Positions 25,818-34,044 of a DNA stretch of 64,000 nt are shown in pieces (the first letter of the stretch is position 1; every line of letters begins with the position of its first letter). Source of the DNA: Acetobacterium paludosum. GTDB taxonomy: Bacteria; Bacillota; Clostridia; Eubacteriales; Eubacteriaceae. The stretch covers positions 62,001-126,000 of the forward strand of contig NZ_RXYA01000002.1 of the NCBI RefSeq assembly GCF_008086595.1, given 5' to 3'. The notes under the pieces are model-generated. The model was not told where the DNA came from. It made no database searches and saw nothing but the letters and a program-made list of their open reading frames with translations. A program made the translations under genes and the position numbers.

Positions 25818-26147
25818 CTAAACCGAAACATCCGGTTTTTCATTGAGCAACTCTGGCAGGTGATCAAGAACATCCTTTAAACTGCCAGCCTTTTTAAGTA
25901 TCAGCATGGTATCCCGGTGAGGATTGCCATAAATACCTAGCCAGTAGTATTCATCATATTCCGGTCGATTCGAAAAAGCAAGAACCAGTTTTTTCAATGA
26001 AAATTGTGCATGCACACCTGGCTTATTTCCTCTTGCATCCAGCCTGATCCAACGGTCCTCCAAAAAAACGGCATTATAAGCATGGACACAATATCTGAAG
26101 ATTGCGTACCTTAACATAACAGAGATTTGGTTAATTTTTTCTGGCAA
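25818..26147 (-). pseudogene. Transglutaminase-like C-terminal half
   Basis: From YCVHAYNAVFLED onward it matches the gene at 10294-10893 almost residue for residue, including the His and Asp of the triad and the 3' flank. The half with the catalytic Cys is missing; the first 17 residues of the present frame are unrelated sequence. Inactive relic. Confidence 0.8.
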
Positions 26148-26155
26148 ACTAATAA

Positions 26156-26920
26156 CTATAAAACAGCTTTTGCCTTAGCTATTGCAATGCTTAAAAATTC
26201 ATCTTCACTTTGAATATATTCAAATCCTGTGTTTCTCGTTTCAAAAGCTACGGCACCTTTATAATCAACTGACTTCAATTTGTCTGAAAGTTTATTCCAA
26301 TCAATGTTTCCCGAAAACGGAAGTGCATGCATATCCTCTTTACTGTTGTTATCGTGCAGGTGTAAAGCCATAAGTTTAGTACCATATAAACTGAGTAAGT
26401 CTAGGTCTGGAGAATATAAATTATGATGTCCACTGTCAAAACAAAATCCAAGCCTATTTGATTGAATTTTACTAAATATAAATTCTAGATATTGAGGACT
26501 TTCCATATTTTCCAAAGCTATATTGATGTTCAAGCTTTCCGCCCTGTCTATAATTCGTTTTAGTCGCTCTATTCCAGTATTTGATACAGGTAAAGGAGTT
26601 TTACCATTTGTGGGATGCATAACTAAAGTTGGTATTTCATAAGTATCACAATCCTCTATACATGTGATAAGCTTTTTTGCATATTCATGTCCGATTGAAT
26701 TATCTTCCCACAAAGTATTTGCCTCAATGTAAGGTGCATGAGCATTTTCAACATATAACCCAGCTTCCATAGCATACCGTGGAAAGTCTTTGTAGTCACT
26801 ATCAAACTGATCTGTCCAAAGCAAAATTACACCAGTAAATCCTGCAGATTTGATAACATTCATTCTTTCTCGTGGAGAAAGATTATAACCAAACCAATCA
26901 ACAATAGTATAATTTCTCAA
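26156..26920 (-). CDS. Sugar phosphate isomerase/epimerase-like TIM-barrel protein
   Basis: A protein of 254 residues with the AP-endonuclease-2 / xylose-isomerase-like TIM-barrel pattern: VMHPTNG, NIALENM (metal-binding Glu), GFCFDSGHHN (Asp and His), KLMALHLHDN and a final GAVAFETRN with the last Glu. These provide the divalent-metal site of the IolE/KguE-like isomerases. Substrate unknown. ATG at 26920 with GGAGGTAG upstream. The neighbouring genes are relics, so there is no pathway context. Confidence 0.85.
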   Translation of the reverse strand: MRNYTIVDWFGYNLSPRERMNVIKSAGFTGVILLWTDQFDSDYKDFPRYAMEAGLYVENAHAPYIEANTLWEDNSIGHEYAKKLITCIEDCDTYEIPTLVMHPTNGKTPLPVSNTGIERLKRIIDRAESLNINIALENMESPQYLEFIFSKIQSNRLGFCFDSGHHNLYSPDLDLLSLYGTKLMALHLHDNNSKEDMHALPFSGNIDWNKLSDKLKSVDYKGAVAFETRNTGFEYIQSEDEFLSIAIAKAKAVL

Positions 26921-27192
26921 TTAAACTACCTCCCATAATAATATAAATAATCAGCAATTCAAATTCCTGTCCGTCGTTGTTACACATTTATCATCTTAAT
27001 TCGCAATCTTTTACTATTGTGACGGTATTTAATTTTACAACAGAATAGTGTAATTATTCAAATATTTATCATCGCCTAATTCTTTGATGTAAGCTTGTTA
27101 GGGTCGTTTCGTTTGTCACAGGTTGTGAAAGCGCTTCTGGCAATGACGATCAAAACGACCCTATGTTAACCTTATTACTTCTTCTCTTTAAA

Positions 27193-28134
27193 TCAGTTTC
27201 CCTTAACCGCAATGATCTCATTGATGAAGTCGATCATTCCGTCTTCGACCTCGTCACGAATATCCCGATAATTGTGGATTTCATGACGATACCCGGTATA
27301 AAGCTTGGTTTTGACCTGATTTCCAGTTTCCGCCAGCCAGCTTGAAACCGCATAGACACCTTCTCCGTAAAGGCCGACTGGATCCTGATCGCCGGCAATA
27401 TTATAAACCGGAATCACAGCCGGAACTTTCTCTGCCCACTGGGTACCGATAATGCTATCTATCATCATGATAAAATCGTAGGTTGAACGAATATTCGGCG
27501 GGCTGGTAAAATTGTTGAAGGGATCATTGGCATGATCAGCGACGATATCCGGATCGCCAGATATCCAATCATTGGGAGTCAGGGGATTAGCGATGCGGTT
27601 CGTCATCCATTCAAAAAGAACCTCTAAATAACTGGGATCGATTTCTTCACCTTTGCCCTCGTCGATACACTTTTGTAGTGCCGCAGCCAGCTCTCCGGTC
27701 TTTGGAAAAACCGACGAGGTTCCGCAGATCAGCAACCCGTCCATGCCCTCACCATAGGTGGCGGCATAGGATCGGGCAATCATCGAGCCCATGCTGTGAC
27801 CGTACATAAAATAAGGCAGCTCCGGATATTCGGCCTGAACCAATTGGCGCAGACTGTGTTCATCTTCGGCCATCGTCATGTAACCTTTATTTCCCCAATC
27901 ACTCCAATTTCCCGATTCAGCGGCGGTTTTACCATGTCCGACATGATCATCGGCGGCAACCACAAACCCTGCCTCGTTCATCTTCAGAATCATATGCAGA
28001 TAACGTCTCGAATGTTCGCCAAAACCGTGGACAATCTGGACAATTCCCCGGGGTTTGCGAATCGGCTTGTATATCCAAGCCTGGATTGTATCCTTTTCGT
28101 TAAATGATCTGAAACTTCTTTCTTCAAATGCCAT
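27193..28134 (-). CDS. Alpha/beta hydrolase, lysophospholipase-like
   Basis: A protein of 313 residues from ATG 28134, six bases after AGGAGG (the longer frame to 28173 lacks a ribosome site). Serine hydrolase marks: IVQIVHGFGEHSRRY (oxyanion region), GHSMGS with the nucleophile Ser, AGDQDPVG with the Asp, and GYRHEIHNY with the His. This is the monoacylglycerol lipase / PldB-like Hydrolase_4 family, cytoplasmic. A degenerate second copy occupies 19091-20063. Confidence 0.9.
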   Translation of the reverse strand: MAFEERSFRSFNEKDTIQAWIYKPIRKPRGIVQIVHGFGEHSRRYLHMILKMNEAGFVVAADDHVGHGKTAAESGNWSDWGNKGYMTMAEDEHSLRQLVQAEYPELPYFMYGHSMGSMIARSYAATYGEGMDGLLICGTSSVFPKTGELAAALQKCIDEGKGEEIDPSYLEVLFEWMTNRIANPLTPNDWISGDPDIVADHANDPFNNFTSPPNIRSTYDFIMMIDSIIGTQWAEKVPAVIPVYNIAGDQDPVGLYGEGVYAVSSWLAETGNQVKTKLYTGYRHEIHNYRDIRDEVEDGMIDFINEIIAVKGN

Positions 28135-28182
28135 CATCAACCTCCTAAATTTTATTATCAGGTTGTCAACCAACCGGACGAT

Positions 28183-28208
28183 CTTAGATTAAGTGTAGCC
28201 TTGCAGCG
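28183..28208 (+). repeat. Boundary repeat, degenerate
   Basis: CTTAGATTAAGTGTAGCCTT keeps the arm; it directly follows the C-terminal mmcQ fragment on the minus strand, in the same relative place as the intact copy at 33108. Confidence 0.5.
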
Positions 28209-28293
28209 GGACTGCTTTGTGCAATTTCCCGCTGTTTCTTTTTTGTCAGTTTCATAAACACGGTCTGATAAGCCAGTTGGACGCAGTCGATAA
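28184..28293 (-). pseudogene. mmcQ C-terminal fragment
   Basis: Encodes IIDCVQLAYQTVFMKLTKKK and QREIAQSSPA, the C-terminus of the MmcQ family. The 5' two thirds are replaced by the start of an aspartate racemase gene; the junction lies in a shared TTATCGACTG. Confidence 0.8.
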
Positions 28294-28346
28294 TAATCCA
28301 GGGTTGATTCTGGTCCGAAGCCGCCGATCATTCCTATTCTTGTCAT
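28291..28346 (-). pseudogene. Aspartate/glutamate racemase 5' fragment
   Basis: ATG 28346 after GGAGG opens MTRIGMIGGFGPESTLDYYR, the N-terminus of the Asp/Glu racemase family. It then fuses in a different frame to the mmcQ fragment, giving a 62-codon chimeric frame with no expected function. Confidence 0.75.
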
Positions 28347-28368
28347 GATATTGCCTCCTTTAAATCAG

Positions 28369-28701
28369 TTACCTTTTAAAAAAAAGTTCAACGTATCTTG
28401 AAATTTGTTCTTCGAGATGCCTCAGGCTCATTATCCCCGCTTCCCGCAGGGTTTCCTTTTCCTGAATAAACAGGATGACTGCCGGTACCGTAAAAACACT
28501 AAAACTTGCGGAAAGAGCAGGCGATTTTTGTATATCCACTTTAACCGCAGAAATGCTGGGATAGTTGCCGAGCATCTGTTCAATTTTGGGCAGCAGATCG
28601 CGACAGACACTGCAGGTATTGCTGCCAAAGTAAACCAACAACATGTCATTTTCCTTTTTAAAAGCATCGATTTCAGTAATTGAGTTAATTTGTTTCATCA
28701 C
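28369..28701 (-). CDS. Thioredoxin family protein
   Basis: A protein of 110 residues with a thioredoxin fold: the redox motif CSVC in FGSNTCSVCRDLLPKIEQML, and the cis-proline loop TVPAVILF. The CSVC motif is not the classical CGPC of thioredoxin 1 and resembles thiol-reductase variants of Firmicutes. Cytoplasmic. ATG at 28701 or 28698. Confidence 0.85.
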   Translation of the reverse strand: MMKQINSITEIDAFKKENDMLLVYFGSNTCSVCRDLLPKIEQMLGNYPSISAVKVDIQKSPALSASFSVFTVPAVILFIQEKETLREAGIMSLRHLEEQISRYVELFFKR

Positions 28702-28733
28702 TTCCGCCCCTCAACTATTAATTTTCCGGCAAA

Positions 28734-28819
28734 CTATTTAATCTGTTCCAGTTGTGTTTTTCTGGGATAAAAGCCAAAGCGCTCATAAAAGCTGAAGGCG
28801 TTCTCGTTGCCCACCACTT
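28734..28819 (-). pseudogene. GNAT acetyltransferase C-terminal fragment
   Basis: The minus strand reads VVGNENAFSFYERFGFYPRK and TQLEQIK then stop: the common ending of GNAT enzymes (N-x-x-A-x-x-F-Y-E-x-x-G-F). The upstream part is absent; the fragment abuts the SDR gene's 3' end. Confidence 0.7.
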
Positions 28820-29629
28820 CTACCTATTTTTCAAAATGTATTCTTTTAGGGAATCAGGAAAATGTGTAATCATGTTGTATGAAAAAGGAACCGCAACCTG
28901 ATATCGGGCATTCAGCCTGCTTTTCAAAATGATATCACTGATGGTTTTTGCAGCTTTTTTCGATTCGGCTAATTTTTGTTTCTTCCTATTACTTGCATCT
29001 GATTCATAAAAACGAGCATAACATGAATTTGTATCGGATGACAGAGCATTCGAATTGTTGTCCAACGTCTTAAAGAAATATGTATTCATTGGTCCCGGTT
29101 CAATAACGGTAACCTGAATATTATTGCTGTGCAATTCTAATCGCAATGCATCACTTAAAGCTTCTACTGCAAATTTTGATGCACAGTAGGCTCCGTTAAT
29201 CGGTTGAGCAAATTTCCCCGAAATCGATCCGATGTTTATGATTTTACCGGATTTTTGCTTGCGCATTTTCGGCACCACTGCCTGAACCATCTGAATGATC
29301 CCAAAAACATTCACATCAAACATATCTCTGGCAAGATTTACGTCGATCTCTTCCAGTGCACCTCTCATTGAGTAGCCCGCATTATTGACAAGTATATCAA
29401 TTTTGTGAAATCGTGAAATCACTTCATTTATTGCTTCATGAATCGACTCCTCGTTCGTCACATCCAGGGACAGCTTCAACGATGCCGACAAATCCTTTAA
29501 GCTGTCAGCATTTCTAGCTGTTGCAACCACCTTATGTCCAGCATTAAATAAGACCTCACAAAGTTCCCGTCCAATACCGGTCGAACATCCCGTAATCAAA
29601 ACAACACGTCCATCTTTCATTTCTGTCAA
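28820..29629 (-). CDS. SDR family oxidoreductase
   Basis: A protein of 269 residues, classical short-chain dehydrogenase: ITGCSTGIGREL at the N-terminus, NNAGYSMRG, IGSISGKFAQPINGAYCASKF with the catalytic Ser, Tyr and Lys, and VIEPGPMNT after it. NADP preference is likely from the ATARN segment. It follows the Crp-type gene on the same strand with about 55 bases between, so the two may be one unit. Substrate unknown. Confidence 0.9.
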   Translation of the reverse strand: MTEMKDGRVVLITGCSTGIGRELCEVLFNAGHKVVATARNADSLKDLSASLKLSLDVTNEESIHEAINEVISRFHKIDILVNNAGYSMRGALEEIDVNLARDMFDVNVFGIIQMVQAVVPKMRKQKSGKIINIGSISGKFAQPINGAYCASKFAVEALSDALRLELHSNNIQVTVIEPGPMNTYFFKTLDNNSNALSSDTNSCYARFYESDASNRKKQKLAESKKAAKTISDIILKSRLNARYQVAVPFSYNMITHFPDSLKEYILKNR

Positions 29630-29684
29630 CCTCCATTAATAAACTTAGGCATCATCATAAGTCATCTGAAGCTTATCCGCATTA

Positions 29685-30278
29685 TCATTTGATAAGATTT
29701 GATTTTTTTCGTATACGGCTGAGTGACACCGGGGTGATTCCTAAATAGGATGCTAGCTGACACTGTTTCAGACGCTTTTCCAAGTCCGGATATTTTGTAA
29801 GGAATTGTTTATAGCGATCGGAACTATTTAATAATTTAAAACTGTTTGCGTGTTCCTCTTTTGCAACAAGGACGTTATCAATCATTTTTTTGTAAAATAA
29901 AAGCAGCTCATAGTTACCATCTACGATTCTCTCAAAATCTTCAATTTTCATAACCAGAAGCTCACTGTCTTCCAAAGCCTGAATACAATAGGTCGATTCC
30001 GTTTGAGACAGGTATGCCACATAAGAAAAGAGCGTACCACCTTCCGCATAGAAATACTTTGTGATATCATTCCCCCTCTTATCGATGTAATAAGATCGAA
30101 AAAGACCCTTCATGACAAACCCGATTTCTCTGGATTTCTCACCTTCCTGTAAAAAGAAATGATCCTTTTTTATTAACTTAAGCATAAAATTATTCTGCAA
30201 TAGCGCAATGTTATCATCATCTAAAACCATTCCAGTACTTCTCAAAAGTTTTATCCACAAACTATCGGTATTTCCCAT
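29685..30278 (-). CDS. Crp/Fnr family transcriptional regulator
   Basis: A protein of 197 residues. Cyclic-nucleotide-binding-like domain (about 20-115, with KKDHFFLQEGEKSREIGFVM) and a C-terminal helix-turn-helix (QLASYLGITPVSLSRIRKK). Similar in layout to the regulator at 6083 but not a close copy. No Fe-S cysteine set. The start at 30278 is favoured by GGGAG five bases upstream. Probably controls the SDR gene downstream. Confidence 0.85.
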   Translation of the reverse strand: MGNTDSLWIKLLRSTGMVLDDDNIALLQNNFMLKLIKKDHFFLQEGEKSREIGFVMKGLFRSYYIDKRGNDITKYFYAEGGTLFSYVAYLSQTESTYCIQALEDSELLVMKIEDFERIVDGNYELLLFYKKMIDNVLVAKEEHANSFKLLNSSDRYKQFLTKYPDLEKRLKQCQLASYLGITPVSLSRIRKKSNLIK

Positions 30279-30317
30279 CGATGTCTCCCTATTCATTTAT
30301 AGTTGCATTTTTTCTCC

Positions 30318-30396
30318 TGCGCCTTCGCATAATGTGAAAAACGGTGAGCATCAAACGGTATTGGTCGGCTGCAATTTATCAAAATTGAAAACCAGG
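30318..30396 (-). pseudogene. FrnE-type oxidoreductase internal fragment
   Basis: About 80 bases match positions 446-514 of the intact frnE-like gene (region encoding LVFNFDKLQSTNTFDAHRLSH). It ends at the boundary repeat at 30399. Confidence 0.7.
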
Positions 30397-30398
30397 TT

Positions 30399-30424
30399 TA
30401 AGTTAAGTGTGCCTGGCAGCGCCA
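30399..30424 (+). repeat. Boundary repeat copy
   Basis: TTAAGTTAAGTGTGCCTGGC then AGCGCC. It joins an frnE fragment on one side to an mmcQ fragment on the other. Confidence 0.85.
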
Positions 30425-30429
30425 TTCTC

Positions 30430-30596
30430 TAAAGTGAGTCGCCGTTCTTGTTCTCACCGCGCATGGCAAACATCAACTCGCCGATAAAATATCGGACGGC
30501 ATCCCATTCCGGCTGATAGTCCCGGGTTGTTCCCGGCAGCTCTAAAGCTGTTTGTTCAATCAGCTGATCCCATTTTTCACAAGGTTTCATTTGCAT
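30430..30596 (-). pseudogene. mmcQ N-terminal fragment
   Basis: Encodes MQMKPCEKWDQLIEQTALEL and PGTTRDYQPEWDAVRYFIGE then AMRGENKN, very close to the copy interrupted by IS21 at 33132-36085. The frame ends at the boundary repeat. Right of it, 30600-30760 shows an open piece YLVHPEDHEKWLRRYRGFF that I do not recognise. Confidence 0.85.
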
Positions 30597-30809
30597 CTCC
30601 TTTTCTTTTATTTTAAATTGCGCCAGGCATCGGTCTCATTGGAGCTCTTGTCTTTAGGGATATTCTCTGTCTGCTGTCCAAGGGTGACAGCACTAAATGA
30701 AAAACCCTCTATACCGTCTAAGCCATTTTTCATGATCCTCCGGATGAACCAGATAAAACAAGGAAAAACTGAATGCGATTTTATCTGTTGACGAAACTGA
30801 TATCGATCA

Positions 30810-31400
30810 TTACCTATTTTTATTTTTCACCCGATAGTTACACTTGATAAATTTCATATCATCAATTTCAAACTTCTTTTCTGTCAGAGGCTTTGTCATT
30901 TCACGACTTTCGATAAACTCATTTGTTATCATAACAAAATACTGTTTATTATCTTTATTTACCAAATAGAAAGATTTATTACTATTTTTAAGCCCATTAG
31001 CTAATCCCGGCATCCCAAAGGGTGCGTTAAATATAAATCCTAATACATTATCAATTATTTTCTCACCCTTTGTAAGCTTTTGTTCGGCAATTAACAACCA
31101 TATCTCAGCCTCTGGATATTTTTCAGTAATAATCTGCTCTTTCGCATTCTTTTTATACTTTGATATGTCAATCTTTTCTCTAGTAATTGATGTATCGATA
31201 TCCTGTTCATTATCAAACAGATGATCAATACTTACATTAAAGAAGCTCGAAATTGCCTTTAAATTATCAACATCTGGAATTTCTTGATCAGCTTCCCATT
31301 TTGTAATTACTTGGCTTGATACCATCAGTTTCTCAGCCATCTGCTCCTGTGTAAGTCCCGCACTCTTTCTAGCTTCCTTAATTTTTTCTCCAATAGTCAT
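30810..31400 (-). CDS. XRE family regulator with C-terminal sensor-like region
   Basis: A protein of 196 residues. The N-terminal helix-turn-helix is MTIGEKIKEARKSAGLTQEQ to about residue 65, ending in SFFNVSIDHLFDNE, the usual Cro/C1 layout. The rest has a hydrophobic stretch (DNVLGFIFNAPFGMPGLANG) and a beta-rich end. The C-terminal half is not a known domain to me. ATG at 31400 with GGAGG upstream. A 3' fragment of a second copy is at 20246-20462. The doubled boundary repeat at 31458 lies just upstream. Confidence 0.8.
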   Translation of the reverse strand: MTIGEKIKEARKSAGLTQEQMAEKLMVSSQVITKWEADQEIPDVDNLKAISSFFNVSIDHLFDNEQDIDTSITREKIDISKYKKNAKEQIITEKYPEAEIWLLIAEQKLTKGEKIIDNVLGFIFNAPFGMPGLANGLKNSNKSFYLVNKDNKQYFVMITNEFIESREMTKPLTEKKFEIDDMKFIKCNYRVKNKNR

Positions 31401-31457
31401 ACTTTTATTCCTCCTTGCATCTTAGTTACACGTTAATATAAATGTCCGGGTTATCTC

Positions 31458-31500
31458 AATAAGTTAAGTGAAATAAGCTAAGGGGCAGGCACCGGTCTGC
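31458..31500 (+). repeat. Boundary repeat copy, long form with doubled arm
   Basis: AATAAGTTAAGTGAAATAAG then CTAAGGGGCAGGCACCGGTC. It starts five bases after the stop of the gene at 31505 (minus-strand order) and resembles 3260 and 36203. Confidence 0.8.
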
Positions 31501-31504
31501 GTTC

Positions 31505-32110
31505 TTACTCTAATTCAATTACTGGGATAAATATTCGTTGCCCTTGCAGTCCATCATCGGGCATTATTAGGACTTCCTGCTGCTCATATCGTTCAGATAA
31601 AGCTTGCTTAATTAAATTACTGCCAGCTGTTGAGTTAAGTTGTTCTTCTAATCGGTTAGACTTGTCAGAAATATACTTTAAAAGTTTTTTTGGGTTCTTG
31701 TCTATAAAAATAAGATCTTTCCCATCACCAATAATTTTCTTTGCATTTGAGTTAATTGGTTTAAAAATTTCTTTAATATTATCATCAATCGAAATGCTAA
31801 AGCTATTATCGTAATTATACTTAAGCTGATAAAAAAGATCTTCAAGCATAGGATCCAGATAGTTCAACCTCATTCGTACCGCAATTTCTGCTAATTCAGC
31901 CTGCATACTCAGTCTATCAGCCTCAAAGCAAACTTGGAGTGTAAAACTCATTTCATCAATGTTCTTGCTATAATAGTTAACTCGTTCTTCTACAAACCAT
32001 TCTCTTGACGTAAATCCAGTAACGTTTTTATGTTCTCTGTCTAGCCTAGTTTTATATTCGTGAAAAACCTCACCTGTTTTGTTGCGTAAATCACGTATCT
32101 CTTTTATATC
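31505..32110 (-). CDS. Unrecognised protein, probably 5'-truncated
   Basis: Continuous frame of about 200 codons. A local ATG exists at 31951, but the coding character extends upstream through GEVFHEYKTRLDREHKNVTG and SREWFVEERVNYYSKNIDEM to about 32110, overlapping the end of the Fic gene without a good start codon. Mostly helical, charged, no motif recognised. Either the N-terminus was lost in the fusion to the Fic gene, or translation is coupled to it. Confidence 0.45.
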   Translation of the reverse strand, partial: DIKEIRDLRNKTGEVFHEYKTRLDREHKNVTGFTSREWFVEERVNYYSKNIDEMSFTLQVCFEADRLSMQAELAEIAVRMRLNYLDPMLEDLFYQLKYNYDNSFSISIDDNIKEIFKPINSNAKKIIGDGKDLIFIDKNPKKLLKYISDKSNRLEEQLNSTAGSNLIKQALSERYEQQEVLIMPDDGLQGQRIFIPVIELE

Positions 32111-32858
32111 AGACTCACCGTATCTAAAACAGCGGATAGCGTGAATTCGATAAACACGCCGGAATCATTAGATTTTCTTGCCGCTTCGATTGCATCATAG
32201 TATTGCGGACGCTTCTCAAACATAACAGATTCCATTGGAATCCAAGCAAAAATTGTATTCCATTTTGCAAGCACGAGGGTCTGCCATAGCCGTCCCATGC
32301 GTCCATTTCCGTCTGAAAACGGATGGATGGTTTCAATTTCATAGTGAAGAATTGCACTTTTTAGCACGGGATGTAGATCAGACTTCTTAGCCCATTCAAA
32401 CAAATCTTTGATAAGGACAGGTACGAATTGTGGTCTTGCGCCGATATGTACAGGCACATCGCCGTCGAACACGCCGACATCGCCTCTTCGAAACTTTCCT
32501 GATTCCTCAACCAAGCCCTGTGTCATTAACTCGTGGGCCTTCAAAAAGTCTTTTACATCATAGGGGTGTTGACGTTTATAATTTTGTCATAGGCTTCGTA
32601 TGCATTTGTTACTTCTTTTATCTCCGTTTTCTTTCCTGCAATTATCTTGCCTTCAATGACAGCAGTTACTTCCCCGAGCGAGAGGGAGTTACCTTCGATA
32701 GCGAGGGATGAGTAAATTGTCCGAACTCGATTTAATCGATGTAGACGAATATTCCGATTGAAATCTGTGGCGTATTCCAGTTTCGTTACGGTTTCTACTA
32801 TTTTGGCTAGGTAATCGGCAGATTTTTCCGTTATCGTATACGGCGGTTTATTAGTCAT
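32104..32858 (-). pseudogene. Fic family protein gene with one frameshift
   Basis: ATG 32858 follows AGGAG. The first frame gives the Fic N-terminal region with SSLAIEGNSLSLGEVTAVIE (inhibitory S/T-x-x-x-E/G-N motif) and ends at 32553. The second frame continues HPYDVKDFLKAHELM and contains the complete catalytic motif HPFSDGNGRMGR. A one-base indel near 32575-32585 separates them. If repaired, this would be an AMP-transferase/phosphocholine-transferase-fold Fic enzyme. Confidence 0.8.
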
Positions 32859-32931
32859 TTCATCATCTCCTATGTGAACTCCTTTTATAATGATTATTTT
32901 CGCTAAGTTTTGCGAGGTATCGATCATACCA

Positions 32932-32956
32932 CAATCAGTTGAGTCTGGCACCGAGT
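32932..32956 (+). repeat. Boundary repeat copy, degenerate arm
   Basis: CAATCAGTTGAGTCTGGCAC then CGAGTG. It forms the exact edge of the reverse-transcriptase fragment. Confidence 0.65.
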
Positions 32957-32968
32957 GCGCACCAAAAT

Positions 32969-33109
32969 TTGTGATTTATATGCCTGCTTTTTCAGCCGTT
33001 CCAAAAGTGACTCAATGTTCGATTCTAAATCTTGCTCGTACTCAATTTTGGTTAATTGGTCTACTCCTGCTGCCTTTTTACCACTCATCTTTTTATGACT
33101 TTCGATCAT
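32969..33109 (-). pseudogene. Group II intron reverse transcriptase fragment
   Basis: Forty-seven residues, beginning MIESHKKMSGKKAAGVDQLT and ending ESLLERLKKQAYKSQ, match the N-terminal segment (RT-0 region) of group II intron-encoded LtrA-like proteins. No palm domain, maturase domain or intron RNA ends are present. The fragment is flanked immediately on both sides by boundary repeats (33108 and 32932). Confidence 0.75.
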
Positions 33110-33132
33110 AAGTTAAGTGTACCTGGCACGAT
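33108..33132 (+). repeat. Boundary repeat copy at an mmcQ stop codon
   Basis: CATAAGTTAAGTGTACCTGG then CACGA. It begins two bases after the mmcQ TGA (minus-strand order), the tightest gene-repeat junction in the window. Confidence 0.85.
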
Positions 33133-33318
33133 CACGCAGGACTGCTTTCCGCAATTTCCCGCTGCTTCTTTTTCGTCAGTTTCATAAACACGGTCTGATA
33201 AGCCAATTGGATACAGTCGATCAAATGATTATTTCACACAAAGGGTACCGCCAGTACACACTAATGATACTGGCAGTACTTGAAATGATACCATTGGTTC
33301 ATAAATTGATACTGATAT

Positions 33319-34044
33319 TCAATAATCGCGCATATTTATACTGCCAGAGCTTACAATGTGGGCACCATGTATAATGCGGTCCATAATAGAATCAGCTAGA
33401 ACACCGCCACCGAGGCGAGCATGCCAGTCCTCGATCTTATACTGGGTACAGAAAATGGTAGCTCCATTGTCGTAACGGCGTTCGATCAGTTCAAACAGAA
33501 AATGGAGTTCATCATCAGAAAGATCCGTAATTAGCCATTCATCAAGGATCAATAAGGGATAGTTCGTATATTTTTTGAGTTCTTTACTTTGCCCATCTGG
33601 CTGGATCTTTGCTTCAGTGTATTCCATTAGAAGGTCCGGCAAGCGAATATACCGTGTGCGAATCCCCTGTTTACAGGCTTCTTTACCAATAGAACAGGCC
33701 ATGTATGATTTTCCAGAACCAGTGAACCCTCGAATAACAATATTCTGATTGTTGCTGATAAAAGTGCAGGAAGCAATTTCCAGAATCAGATCTTTGTCAA
33801 GATGTCTCTCAGCAAAGAAAATATCCTGTACGGCGGCATTTGGGATTCTAAATCTTGCGCGCTTTATGAGGCTTGTGACACGCTTGTTGTGCTTTTCCTG
33901 ATAGATATAATCAATGATGAGTTTCATACGCTCATCAAAAGACAGGGTTGCAAAAATATTATCTTTTGCCTGTTGGTCAATCACCTGAATCATTTCCTCC
34001 AGTTGAATTTCACGGAGTTTACGTCGGGTTTCATCATTAATCAT
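33319..34044 (-). CDS. istB: IstB AAA+ ATPase helper of IS21 transposition
   Basis: A protein of 241 residues from the ATG at 34044 (MINDETRRKLREIQL), which overlaps the istA stop by eight bases, as in other IS21 elements. Walker A is GFTGSGKSY, Walker B is YPLLILDEW. IstB selects target DNA and stimulates the IstA transposase. The C-terminal SIMDRIIHGAHIVSSGS is typical of the family. The frame is open further upstream, but that part only overlaps istA. Confidence 0.93.
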   Translation of the reverse strand: MINDETRRKLREIQLEEMIQVIDQQAKDNIFATLSFDERMKLIIDYIYQEKHNKRVTSLIKRARFRIPNAAVQDIFFAERHLDKDLILEIASCTFISNNQNIVIRGFTGSGKSYMACSIGKEACKQGIRTRYIRLPDLLMEYTEAKIQPDGQSKELKKYTNYPLLILDEWLITDLSDDELHFLFELIERRYDNGATIFCTQYKIEDWHARLGGGVLADSIMDRIIHGAHIVSSGSINMRDY

